DNA of 64,000 nucleotides, taken from assembly GCF_037392515.1 (NCBI RefSeq), contig NC_090283.1:23986749-24050748 (forward strand). The letters run 5' to 3'. The position numbers and the translations under genes were made by a program. Position 1 is the stretch's first letter. Each line of letters opens with the position of its first letter. The notes below the pieces were generated by a model. That model was not told where the DNA came from. It made no database searches and saw nothing but the letters and a program-made list of their open reading frames with translations. The stretch is from Haliotis asinina (taxonomy: Eukaryota > Mollusca > Gastropoda > Lepetellida > Haliotidae). Of this stretch, positions 21,690 to 31,949 are shown one piece after another.

Positions 21690-21840
21690 ACTGTTACTTA
21701 GTCTGAATATACATAAAAATTTGAAAGTAACAAACTAACCCATATAAATTGAAAAGGAGCCCCAGGGCCAGAGCCACAGAGATTCAGAACCTGAGGAAAT
21801 CTAGACTTGCTTAATTTAGTACTGCAGAGAGGGTTTGGAA
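21690..21840 (+). repeat. Unclassified dispersed repeat, copy 1
   Basis: AACTAACCCATATAAATTGA, then AATCTAGACTTGCTTAATTT and GCAGAGAGGGTTTGG. Related copies at 22484-22735 and 29995-30110; no terminal structure is evident. Confidence 0.6.
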
Positions 21841-22393
21841 GACATGAACATAATGTGGACCAGGGGCTGTGAGACTGGCTATCTGCACACTAATGCATGC
21901 TCAAAGCGCAGGAGGGGGGTGGGGGGAGGGAGGCAGAGAGTCAGTTATGTAGGAGAAACGACAAGTCTTTATCTTGGACTTGAAAGCTGTCAGACAGTCA
22001 GAGTCTGTGAATTCCATTCTTTTGCTGTTCAGAACAGTTAATTTACACGAAGGTGTAACCCTTCGTAAATTTAATGATACACTGTTGTTTATATGTGTAT
22101 TCAGTTCTTTACACATCTTCAGTTTTGCCAGTAACATGGCATCGCTTGACGGCCTAGTGGTCCGAAAACCTAGCATCAAGATCATGCTTTGTGACCTTTG
22201 TGACCTTTCGTGAAAAGCGTGAGTGATTATTTTGCAATTTCTTTCAGATATGGACCGACTTTGATAAGGTCTGAAGGGTCTAAACCAAACTCCCGTTGAG
22301 CAAACACAGACATTTTGTTGGCTGTTGAAAAGTGAAATGGATTGGGCACAAGTCATCCAACTTAGGATCGCCCTCCCCCAGAATTTACACACA

Positions 22394-22470
22394 GCTAGCG
22401 GGGTACCCTAATGGTTAAAGCGGTCGCTCGTCACACTGAAGATCCGGGTTTGATTCCCAACATGGATACA
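22394..22470 (+). mobile_element. tRNA-derived SINE, head half
   Basis: GTACCCTAATGGTTAAAGCG (A-box) and CCGGGTTTGATTCCCAAC (B-box). Confidence 0.82.
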
Positions 22471-22483
22471 ATTAGACTCACGC

Positions 22484-22735
22484 TTAGTCTAATTTTGATG
22501 GTAACAAACTAACCCATATACATTGAAAAAGGGCCCAAGGGAGACCAGAGACTAAGAACATCAGCATTGGGGCTACACGTGCCGGGGTTATCACCATGTA
22601 GAACAAACACAACCAATAACAACAACATGCATTTCAGATCATACGAACCTGACGAAATCTAGACTTAATTCATTTAAGGCTTTAGCATTGCAGAGAGTGC
22701 TTTGCAGTAGGGGAAAATTTGGTTCAGGGTCTGTG
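22484..22735 (+). repeat. Unclassified dispersed repeat, copy 2
   Basis: AACTAACCCATATACATTGA, AATCTAGACTTAATTCATTT and GCAGAGAGTGCTTTG. About 100 bp of extra sequence sits inside. Confidence 0.55.
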
Positions 22736-22812
22736 AAACTCATTCCTGGTGTCCGATTGTGTGATATTGCTGATATATTGCTGAAAGCGGCGTAAAACCA
22801 TAGTCACTCACA
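22734..22812 (+). mobile_element. tRNA-derived SINE, 3' half
   Basis: ACTCATTCCTGGTGTCC...ATATTGCTGAAAGCGGCGTA...AGTCACTCAC. With 22394-22470 it may be one SINE split by the dispersed repeat between them. Confidence 0.75.
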
Positions 22813-23138
22813 TTTCGTGTAATATAACGATAGGTCAGATTGGATTTAAACTTATCTTACAACAGTATATCAGGAACATTGCGTCTCCGCTTAATATCAG
22901 GGGCAAGGCTGAAGTCCTGCAGGTACTAGACATCTGCCTTGTTGGTGGCACGTTTGAGGCGAACAAGCATGTTCCCAGCACATTCGAACCAGGAATCAAA
23001 TATTTCTGGCGTGGTCATGGTACGCAACTTTGCCGGTAGGCTAAATGCGCCTTGTCCCCCACCTCAGCCCATCCCTGTTAAGGAGGGTCACTATCTCCGC
23101 TAGGCTATCCCAACACACTATTCAATCCATCAACTTAC

Positions 23139-23301
23139 GTGCAGCTATCCTTGAAAATGTCTGTGGGACAGCTATAGTTGCCACCATCGAGAAGTTTCTG
23201 ACGTTTGCTAAGGTTAAGTAAATTGGCGGTAGAAAATGTCGCCACGCACGTTCCGAGCTTAATCTTCGATAAAGTTCCACATCCTGCATCAACGGCACCA
23301 A
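23139..23301 (-). CDS. Six-Cys GPI-anchored protein, coding exon 2
   Basis: 163 bp exon with a polypyrimidine acceptor TTTGTTTGTTTCAG (ends 23302) and donor TGCAC|GTAAGT (23138). Two bases complete an Ile codon from exon 1, then 53 codons, then AC. It encodes GAVDAGCGTLSKIKLGTCVA near its start and four cysteines in all. AVDA followed by GC is a good signal-peptidase site for the leader supplied by exon 1. The reading frame would run into a stop just past the donor, as expected for a real exon boundary. I do not recognise the family. Confidence 0.8.
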
Positions 23302-23364
23302 CTGAAACAAACAAAATACCTTTGACGCCATCAATCAATGTTACATCTACATATGACCAAAGGC

Positions 23365-23495
23365 GGGGAGTAGTCCAGTTGTTCAAGCGTTCACACTGAA
23401 GACCCGGGTTCGATTCGCCTCATGGATACAATGTGTGAAGCTCATTTCTAGTGACCCCCTCCTTGACATTAGGTGTTAACTCAACTTACTCACTT
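23365..23495 (+). mobile_element. tRNA-derived SINE
   Basis: Degraded A-box (AGTAGTCCAGTTGTTCAAGC), good B-box (CCGGGTTCGATTCGCC), body TGTGTGAAGCTCATTTCTAG and tail ACTTACTCACTT. Confidence 0.78.
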
Positions 23496-23699
23496 ATTAA
23501 TAATATCATCTCTGTGCTGAAAAGGAGCCATTGCAAAAAAAAACCCCGCAAAACAATTGTCATAGACTAAATCATTTCAACAAGTTTCCTTAAAACTTCA
23601 TTTATTCAAACGATCTATTTGTTTCAGTTTAAGTCCAAAGTGCACCGAAATTCTATCCCCTTTGTCTGTGTAATGTATTCAGCAAACATTCGGTGTATC

Positions 23700-24300
23700 C
23701 CGTCTTATCATAAACCCCCCTCCGGGCAGGACCCTTAATTCTCAAACGCTATCAATACATGTCAATTAACACCTCCTTAAGTCGCCTAATCTTACGTGTG
23801 TACATGTGCATGGGCCAGTGACCTTGCACAATGTGGCGTAATGACTCTGTATAAAAACCTGACCGATATGGTCAGTCGAGAGACCATCCAGTGAGACCAT
23901 CCAGAGAGACCAACTAGTCGAGAGACCATCCAGCGAGACCAACCCACAAGGCCAACCATGGAGACTAGATCATCGACAGAAGCGGACGGATTGTGCGTCT
24001 AGTCTGGGTGTCGGCCAAGGCCGTCGCCCCACCTACGACTATGTCGACGATGAAGAATCGCCGTCGGACTTCTGAATGTGTGTAAGTGACAGAGCGGGTC
24101 TCCACATCGGGATCATTGGCCACTCAGTCCCGATGTGCGTTCTGTCACATGTTTACCACTGTATTTACCATTTTGACCATCCTTCGACCAAACAGTAATA
24201 AAACATGGCTGCTGCTGTCTTCATCTCTAACACCGACTCATGTCCTCCCTGTTTCTTATCCACCATCCTAAACTACCACCCGAGAGCGACGACCACGACG
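23700..24300 (+). mobile_element. Possible solo LTR or promoter-to-polyA unit
   Basis: TATAAAA at 23850-23856, then a GAGACCATCCA motif repeated several times (23878-23950), and AATAAA at 24197-24202. A promoter and polyA signal 350 bp apart with no ORF is the layout of an LTR (U3-R-U5). I cannot fix TG...CA ends, a target-site duplication or a primer-binding site. Confidence 0.3.
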
Positions 24301-24759
24301 GACGCTCTTGGACACAATCATATGTCGTGTTGTGTGAGAATGCATGCCAGGCAGGAGAAGTCTGTCTAGACGCTATGTGGCGGAACGCTGTCCACTACCT
24401 GCATGTCGCTTGGCAACAGATGCAAACTTCTGATAAAGTTTCCAGTCCTTGTTGATTATACTTTGGCTGACAGTTATCTGACATATGCTTGACGTCTTTG
24501 TCCACTGGTACAAATTCCTGTGCTACCCTGACATTCAACAATTCCGTCACGATACATCCAAACACAGGTTCACAAGCACGCCTCGCACATTACTGCATGC
24601 GAAATCCAGAAGAAGTTATCCAGTAAATATTCATAGGAAATTTCAAACAGAATCTTATTCCTCAGGAAAAGAGCAGTATGATATTCTTTTATATTACCAA
24701 ATAAAGGGGAACAGGAGGTATAGCGATTGTAAATGTACAATAATAACTAATATTTTATA

Positions 24760-25010
24760 TGCTAGGATATTTATATAGCGCAGATATCCAGGCATTTAGT
24801 ACACTCGCAAGGCGCTGGTATTTTCCGCTCAGTCATTGGACATCTGTCTCAACGGCACAGCATATTATCAATCTCAACTCCCTTAGGACTATACAACTAT
24901 TACAGCCACTAGGCACATAGAATTATTGCGGCTTTCTTATCCTTACGAGGTACCCATTCACAGCTGGGTGGACTGGGACGCATGTTCACAGAACATTACC
25001 CAAGTTTACT
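24760..25010 (+). repeat. Dispersed repeat related to 7105-7480
   Basis: ATATTTATATAGCGCAGATA near the start and GAGGTACCCATTCACAGCTG, then GGTGGACTGGGACGC. Same order of landmarks as the copy at 7.1 kb. Confidence 0.55.
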
Positions 25011-25242
25011 ACACTTTGCTGACTCCATTTCTAGGTTATTATTTTCGGGGTACGGGGTTGTGTAGTACACACTTGGGGTCATGACAACACTGAAAGTGGA
25101 GACACCAAGGTTTCTTCCCCCGGACCCAGACTGGCTTGATCCCGTCACGAGACTACAAGCTCGCTGGGTCACTAGCCACCTCGCCCACCATGCTCTCTCT
25201 CCCTCGTCACACCTGTAACATCGTCGTGACTACCCTCGCTTG

Positions 25243-25412
25243 TCAACATGCGCCAGTCTCTGTTTAACTACCAACGATGTTAAACAAATGCCGTTACGTT
25301 TATGTTCCGTGACTCCTCCATGGTCCATCAACATGCGCCAGTCTCTGTTTAACTACCAGCGATGTTAAACAACTGCCGTTACGTTTATGTTCCGTGACTC
25401 CTCCATGGTCCA
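25243..25412. repeat. Two 85 bp tandem units
   Basis: TCAACATGCGCCAGTCTC starts each unit at 25243 and 25328, with only a few substitutions between them; a partial third unit starts at 25413. Confidence 0.95.
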
Positions 25413-25560
25413 TCAACATGGGCCACCCCATGAATATGGCAGTTGTGGTAAACAGCCGCTGTATACATAAGTCCTTTGTGATAAACAAAGGCACATTAAT
25501 GACTGGCCAGCAAGAGCTGTTGGTAATCAAGACCATATTACATCCAGCCATAAAAACTGA

Positions 25561-25675
25561 CCTGGGCCCACTTGCACAAAGCGATCTTAGCACTACAACG
25601 ATTGTAACTCCCATCCTCCAGTATAGGCTTAAGACAGTCGTAGCGTTCAAATCGCTTTGTGCAAGTGGGCCCAGG
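25561..25675. mobile_element. Palindromic MITE with perfect 25 bp inverted repeats
   Basis: The 25 bp at 25561-25585 (beginning CCTGGGCCCACTTGC) is exactly complementary to 25651-25675. The 65 bp middle contains CGATTGTAACTCCCAT and AGACAGTCGTAGCG, shared with 12222-12430 and a remnant at 4030-4110. No transposase; short, near-palindromic and dispersed. Confidence 0.85.
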
Positions 25676-25693
25676 AGAATATATAAGTGAAGA

Positions 25694-26113
25694 TGGCCAG
25701 GCCTAAAGACACGTCGTCGTCAGCTGCGAAGTTAGAAGGAGCTCAGAACAAACAAGCAGAAGCAACTAATCCTCAAGAAGGCAGGTCACTGTGAGTCCGC
25801 TCACTGAGACTGTCCCCAGGCAGCTATGGACGGGAAAACTGGGAACACCGTCTCTGTTACCGTTCAGGTACAAAGAAAACATGATAGCGAACCAGGGGCA
25901 GTAGCCATGTCTACTCCCCAGATAGAGAGGAAGGGAATGACCGTGTCCACTCCCAAAGAGAGGCGCAGGGGGACGGTCGTGTCCGCCTCCCGTGGTGAGG
26001 ATAAGGAAGAAACATTGTCCAGGATGACGGGCTGTCTGGGTCAGACATCGAGAGATATCCAAGATAAAGGCTCAACTACGGGATATTCTCGATGGGGTGG
26101 GAAAATAGTGTGA
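25694..26113 (+). other. Unrecognised coding-like stretch
   Basis: A 33-codon frame from the ATG at 25694 (MARPKDTSSS...) and a 95-codon frame at 25826-26113 with degenerate internal repeats (VAMSTPQIERKG, MTVSTPKERRRG, TVVSASRGED). No domain is recognised. It runs into the RT relic, so it may be decayed retroelement sequence. Confidence 0.25.
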
Positions 26114-26235
26114 CAAATGGGGGTTTACTATCTCACCCGAGAAAACAGTCGGAGTGGTTTTCAAGCGCAAGGGTTGCCTTGTAAGCAGCACACCCTGTCT
26201 AAAACTCAAGGGCAACTCACTCACTCCCACCAGTA
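26040..26235 (+). pseudogene. Reverse transcriptase relic
   Basis: One frame reads CDKWGFTISPEKTVGVVF, then LKLKGNSLTP. This is the segment after the catalytic box of non-LTR RTs (W...GF.....KT..V.F, then L.L.G..I). A TAG stop sits immediately before CDKWG and the upstream part continues in a different frame. Dead fragment; clade uncertain. Confidence 0.6.
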
Positions 26236-26502
26236 GATTATTTACGCATTTGTTGCTCAACACTGAAAGATTGTTCCTCTCGCAACAATCAATATCATGA
26301 CAAGTTCCTGTTCCGTCGAAACACAGAAGTGATATGATAATCTCTACGTACACGTTCCTCACTCTGCTGGCATTTCCCAGTGCCCTGATAAGCGCGGCTG
26401 CTCTGTGCGGTGTCCAGGTTAGCAACACCACTACTCGTTGTCATGTCGACCGTCGCAGTTACTCGATATCACAGAATGGTGACGGAGGCATCCCATTAAA
26501 AG

Positions 26503-26627
26503 TATAACGAACAGCAAAAGAAACACAATTTCGAAACAAAAATGAAATATCGTAAAACTTAACGTTCACATTTATGTCTTCTTTTTTTGAGAAAATCACA
26601 AAGAGCCTTTCTTTTGTTGCTCAGTAT
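26503..26627. mobile_element. AACAGCAAAAG-type MITE, both ends present
   Basis: TATAACGAACAGCAAAAGAA at the left and CTTTTGTTGCTCAGTATA at the right. TA at both borders would fit a Tc1/mariner-type target-site duplication. Confidence 0.7.
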
Positions 26628-26649
26628 ATTTTCGTCGGTTATGTCTTGT

Positions 26650-26770
26650 CTTTATGTCGCAATATTCACGCAATATCACCTCTGATATGGGTTCATGGGT
26701 TTCACACATTATACCCATTTGGGAGTCGAACGCCGGTCTTGGGGGTGACGGGTGAAAGCGCTACTCTGTA
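26650..26770 (-). mobile_element. tRNA-derived SINE, decayed
   Basis: GTCGCAATATTCACGCAATA...GAGTCGAACGCCGGTCTTG...TGAAAGCGCTACTCTG. Confidence 0.65.
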
Positions 26771-27009
26771 ATAAAGCAATTTTGGACATGTGTCAACTCT
26801 TAATGCAGTTGATAAATACCTAGTTTTGACTATCCTCAGGAAAAGATGCAGTTTGGTATAAATAGAAATATAGCTGTAAAAATCATATGGACGGACTATA
26901 TTAAAGTCAGTGATGAGTCAGTGTTCGCGACTCCGTCATACGTGAATGGTTTGAAAACTGATTCATTTGATGTTATACGTTCTACGCAGTGTTCCGTAAG
27001 CAAGTGTCC

Positions 27010-27770
27010 TCTTCAAGACCTGCTTCAGTTACCTCCTGAACATCTCCTTTAGTAACCTCCTGAAGATTTCCTTTAGTGATCACCTGAAGTCCTCCTTTAA
27101 TGACTTCCTGAAGGCCTCCTTTAGTGACCCTCTTAGTCCTCCTTTAGTCCTGTTTTAGTGACTCCTGAATGCTTCCTTAGTGACTCCTTAAGACCTCCTT
27201 TAGTGATCTCCTGAAGTCCTGCTTTAATGACTCCTGAAGAGTCCATTCCGTGACCTCCTAAAGCTCGTTCGTGACTCCTGAAGATCTCCTTTGGTGACGC
27301 CTGAAGACCTCCTTTAGTGACTTCCTGAAGTCCTCCGTTCGTGAACATCCGTAGTTCTCCTTTAATTACTTCCTGAATGCCTCCTCTGGTTACTCCCGAA
27401 GAGCTAGACTTTTAGTGACTCGTGAAGACCTCCATCAGTCTCCTCTTGAAGATCTTTAGTGACTCCTGATGTCCTCCTTCAGTCTCCTCTTGAAGATCTT
27501 TAGTGACTCCTGATGACCTCCATCAGTCTCCTCTTGAAGATCTTTAGTGACTCCTGATGGCCTCCATCAGTCTCCTCTTGAAGATCGTTAGTGACTCCTG
27601 ATGACATCCTTCAGTCTCCTCTTGAAGATCTTTAGTGACTCCTGATGGCCTCCTTCAGTCTCCTCTTGAAGATCTTTAGTGACTCCTGATGACATCCTTC
27701 AGTCTCCTCTTGAAGATCTTTAGTGACTCCTGATGACCTCCTTTAGTGACTCCCGAAGACCTCCTTAAAA
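27010..27770. repeat. Minisatellite with a higher-order 44 bp unit
   Basis: The left part is diverged 20-25 bp units of type GACTCCTGAAGACCTCCTTT. From about 27430 to 27740 a 44 bp unit (TAGTGACTCCTGATGACCTC, then CATCAGTCTCCTCTTGAAGA) is repeated about seven times with little change. Confidence 0.92.
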
Positions 27771-28355
27771 TTCGTTTACAGCGTTTGTCACCCGCAATTT
27801 AGGCACTAGGTTTAACACATGTATGTTCCTTCATGTCCATTAACATACTGGGAGAGGTGTTTCCATCGGTATATCGGGGATAAATAAAGAGTCATTTTCG
27901 CTTATTGTAAATTGAATCCTGAATATAATCATTGTTATTTCGAAGAGCTGTACCCGAACATTATTAATATAGCATTAACTGGCACACCAAGAATTTATAT
28001 TGATATTTATGTTGTTTGATGAGTTTAAAGTCTCTCTGCATAAGACAAACCACATTTTATTGAAAGACAATGAATTGACCCCAGTCACGGGTATTTCTTT
28101 CACGCTAAATGCTCCATATATGTCCAGTGTCGGATTAAGGTTTAAGGTTTGTCAAACCTATGATATTAAAACATTTTCTCTGAGATGTTTTTTTTGAAAA
28201 TTTCATATATGTCAAATATTTGTAGAAAGTAGTTGTCAACTTAACATGTTTTGCCAAACGTTTTATCTCATTTCATCTGCGTGACCACTGTGAATGGTAC
28301 CAAACATGTAGATCAACATTCACAGAAACAAACACACAACAAAGATTGTACTTAC

Positions 28356-28407
28356 TGTATAGTACCAAACAGACTAACGACGCACAAAGTACTTTCGTGG
28401 CTGACAT
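28356..28407 (-). CDS. Six-Cys GPI-anchored protein, coding exon 1 (signal peptide)
   Basis: Exon of 17 codons plus one base, ending at a near-consensus donor TACA|GTAAGTAC (28355). It encodes MSATKVLCASLVCLVLY, a hydrophobic leader completed by exon 2 (IGAVDA|GC). Spliced to 23301-23139, 20538-20459 and 16386-16319 it gives one continuous 120-residue frame: about 23 residues of signal peptide, roughly 75 residues with six cysteines (three possible disulfides) and a GPI-type tail. The frame is also open upstream to an ATG at 28470, but that would put 21 polar residues before the leader, so 28407 is preferred. The predicted product is a small extracellular, membrane-tethered protein. Family and function unknown. 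Confidence 0.75.
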
Positions 28408-28804
28408 TTTATCCTCAATGACTTGCTTTCCGAGCGTTTCCTCAATAAGTAACTCAGAGGGAAACCGCACAGCTTTATGTACTGACCGGTGTAACAGGGA
28501 AATGACCTCTATGACAAAAGGTAACCATGATAATACGTCTGCAGTGTATAAACGGTATCACGTATTTTATGTTTCATTAGTTCACCATCCACTTTATACA
28601 TGAAGACAGCTAAAACAATAAAGTCTGTTTTGGTTGAATATAATCCATGGCTAAATACATTTCTCTATTTCATATCTTGCAGGATTTTCCTAGTCACATT
28701 TTTGCCGCCACACCGGCTGGTGTTCCAGAGATAACAGTGTGTCGCAACGATCGGTGTGTCCGAAAAGGTTAACACTGAAACGTGAATTATAGATAAATGT
28801 CGCA

Positions 28805-28885
28805 TAGATACTGGGGAACACACGAAATGGGCTTCACACACTCCACCAACCCGAACGTTACCACGGGGCTAACTACCTCACTACC
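28805..28885 (-). mobile_element. tRNA-derived SINE, decayed
   Basis: TACTGGGGAACACACGAAAT...GGCTTCACACACT and a degenerate A-box complement TTACCACGGGGCTAACTACC. Confidence 0.6.
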
Positions 28886-29139
28886 CCAACTCTTAGAGAG
28901 GGGGCCGTATGTTACCAAAATACAATGAGTAATACCTGCCTATTGGTGACTGATTATTACAATCCACAAAAGCAATCCACTTTAGATAGATCGACACAGT
29001 GATAGACAGCTGATGGATGGATACAAGCGTAAAATTGTACTTGGATAGGCAGTGAGACAGATGGTGGATACATTGATAGGTTTATATTTTGATAGATAAT
29101 TAAAAAATTATGGATAGGCAATGAGTAGGCATTATATAG

Positions 29140-29540
29140 TTATATTCCCAAAATTAATGATTCAAAGATAGGGAGCCATACTTGTACAGTATATAGAAGT
29201 TCCACCCAGTTATCTTTCTGATTAACAAATCATGGAATAGGCGTGATGTTCCTACAAAAGTAGATATTCCCAAAAATCTTTTCGATTACAAAATCATGTT
29301 TGGTGCATCAAACAATATATAGACATGTCCTAATAAATATTGTGTTGATGAACGAAGCACGGGTAGGCCGTGATGTGCCTACAATATATAAATATTCTCC
29401 AATGAGATCATTGCGATTAATGAATCATAGACTGGGCGTGATGTCCCCACAATATATAGATACTCCCTTGGTGAATCATCCGTATTAACAAATCAGGGAA
29501 AATGGCGGATTTCCTCCAGCATGTGGACACTCCCCTATAA
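29140..29540. repeat. Diverged 60-75 bp tandem repeat
   Basis: About five units with the order GGCGTGATGT, CCTACAATATATAGATA, CTCCC, GATTAACAAATCA. Too diverged for exact unit boundaries. Confidence 0.75.
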
Positions 29541-29799
29541 AACCGTTCGGAAGGTGGGCTCTCCGGGTTACTGGTTCACTCTGAAAAGACTCAATGAGTA
29601 CACTAAGTGGTTGAGCCATGCTGTCCACCCCTATTTAATTAATGAGCTGACCCGGAGTAAGGAAACAATCAACACATATGTGAGAGATGAACAAATGCCA
29701 CCCAAAGTGAGTTATGAAACACGATAAAAAAAAGTATACGTTAGGTGATAGGGGTCAGGATACACAAAGATTTCAGATTATCAGGGTTTCACTAGCCGG

Positions 29800-29940
29800 T
29801 ATGGCTATAACCCACCTTTCAATATTTCAGCAATATCACCAGGAATAGGCTTCACACGATGTAACAATGTGGGGAATCGAACGCGGGTCTTTGGTGTAAC
29901 GAGCGAGCGCTTTAACCACGAGGCTACCCCGCTGTCCCAG
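29800..29940 (-). mobile_element. tRNA-derived SINE, good head
   Basis: GAATCGAACGCGGGTC (B-box complement) and GCTTTAACCACGAGGCTACC (A-box complement); body ATATTTCAGCAATATCACC. Confidence 0.85.
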
Positions 29941-29994
29941 CAAATAGTGACCTTTGTTCACCTGACAAAGGCTTAGTTTTTAAAACTATGTCGT

Positions 29995-30110
29995 TTTGAG
30001 AAAAACAATTAAACCAACATAGATTGAAAAAGAACCCAAATAAAATTGGAGATTCAGACACTAGAGAAGTCTCCACCTGCTTTATTTAGGGTTTCAGGTT
30101 CAGGGACCGG
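29995..30110 (+). repeat. Unclassified dispersed repeat, copy 3
   Basis: AATTAAACCAACATAGATTG, AAAGAACCC and GGAGATTCAGACACTAG parallel the copies at 21.7 and 22.5 kb. Confidence 0.45.
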
Positions 30111-30300
30111 GAGACAGACTAACTGTCCACCTACATACCAGAGGTCACATCTGGCCACAGTTACAAGAATCTGGATTTACTGGTTTGACTAGTTCATGTG
30201 ACGTTTACCAATAACCTACTTGACACTCGTAGGTCAATACTGCTCACACGAAATGATAAACCTGATTCCTGTAAATAACTTTCTTCATAACTCATTGTAC

Positions 30301-30512
30301 AAGTGAATGAATGAATTTAGTTTTAAGCCGCACTCAGCAATATTCCAGTTATGTGGCAGCGGTGTGGGCCCCACAATCCAGTGATCAGCATCGTGAACAT
30401 CGAGCCCCGCGGTTACGATACGATGACACATGTCAACCAAGTCAGCTAGCCTGACCATCCGATCCCATTAGTCGCCTCTTACGACAAGCATGGGTTACTG
30501 AAGATCCGTCAA
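30301..30512 (-). mobile_element. Large SINE, near-full copy
   Basis: AGTGAATGAATGAATTTAG to TTACTGAAGATCCGTCAAGG, with a small deletion replacing CTGTAAATAATCG. Confidence 0.85.
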
Positions 30513-30561
30513 GGGCCCATCCTGCATGAATAATGACGGAGGCATTAGGTGCCATGTCCTG

Positions 30562-30813
30562 TTAAGAGGTATCACGTCCACCGTTGCGTGATACTGGAGG
30601 CAACACGTTGGCTTGAACCTGGATGCAGTAAAACTGGGTGTGGAGGTTGAGCACGTCGTAGATAGCGTCCCTGGCTTCTGAGGTATGTCGGATGACGGGA
30701 TCATGTTTACTCTCATAAGCAAATGCCCGATGTCGATTATTCATGGGCAGCGATTGGACGAGATAAGATGTTACGATGGCTTTCATTGGTCCTTGGTAAC
30801 CGGGGAAATACAT
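30562..30813 (-). other. Protein-like open block, unrecognised
   Basis: 83 codons with a normal amino-acid mix (for example GPMKAIVTSYLVQSLP and ARDAIYDVLNLHTQFYCIQV), unlike the repeat-derived frames around it. After the stop an overlapping frame stays open to 30495. It may be an exon or a relic of a mobile-element protein. I recognise no family and the splice sites are not clear. Confidence 0.25.
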
Positions 30814-31393
30814 AGTGGAACACTTTTGCTTGAAACAGTAAAGCTCGTCTCGTCAGTTTCATATCTGATAAGAACTGTGTTATAAATATATATGTCAGAC
30901 CAGACACACTGAAAATGTCAGGAGGCGTATTGTCGCACTGTTTTCTGTACGAAAGCAGGCACAAAACTTCGACCTAAACCAACCAAAGCCCAACAATTCC
31001 ACACCATTTGGCGCTTGTCGCGTGTTGAATTACGCAGTTAAGAGCGACCATTTTCAAGGTGAAAAAGAGTGACAGTATCATGTTGTTTCCCCTTTAATAA
31101 ACGTTTTTTGGCACATTTTTCTCGAGACGACAATTCATTGCACGTGTTCGAGAGGAAGACGTTCCTGCATATCATGTTCGTTCTCAGTCGAGTCCGCTAA
31201 GCACAGCAGGATTTGGGAAAGAGTTGAAGCCATTATTGAAACAATTATTTTGATGTTGAAAATGGACAATTCAAACCTGTTGTGACATACTTAGTTTGAC
31301 ATGCATGGTTATGGACATCACTAACACCTGGTGTCACAGAATGTCAGTGGTCACGTCTTCCGGTTGTCATTGCTAGTTTGCAGTTTACGACCA

Positions 31394-31627
31394 ATGAGTG
31401 AAGTTAGTGAGTGAGTTTAGTTTTACACCGCTCTCAGCAATATTCCAACTCTATGGCTGTGATCGTAAATAATCGTGTCGTCATTACGAGCGTGAGCATC
31501 AATCTATGAAATTGGGATACCGGGACATGTGTCAACCAAATCAGCGAGCCTGACCACCCGATCCCGTTAGTCGCCTCTTACGACAAGCATGGATTACAGA
31601 AGACCAATTCTATCCCGGATCTTCGAA
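31394..31627 (-). mobile_element. Large SINE, near-full copy
   Basis: TTAGTGAGTGAGTTTAGTTT to CTATCCCGGATCTTCG. Confidence 0.87.
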
Positions 31628-31949
31628 TTCATTCGTCATGATCAGTGGAATATGTTTAGCTGCAGAATAAAACCTGGCTATCCTGTAACCTACATGTTTT
31701 ATACTAGAAACATTTTTATTCGGTAAGTATTTTATCATTGTGTGTTCCTTTTATTGTTTGTTTAAAACCCATCTGTGAGGACTAGGGTTAGAAGCGGTCT
31801 TTATCAACAGATGCATGACGTGAGAATAATAATTACATTCTGATTACATATGGATACTACACGCTATATAGTATTAAAGTATATTAAAGTATTATTACTG
31901 TTATTAAGAGACGACTATCGGGAAGTTCGACAGTTCTGGCGACTCATTC

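Noticed and set aside
28408..28470. Upstream ATG as start of the GPI-protein gene
   Set aside because: The frame is open, but it would put 21 mostly polar residues before the signal peptide; the ATG at 28407 gives a normal leader.
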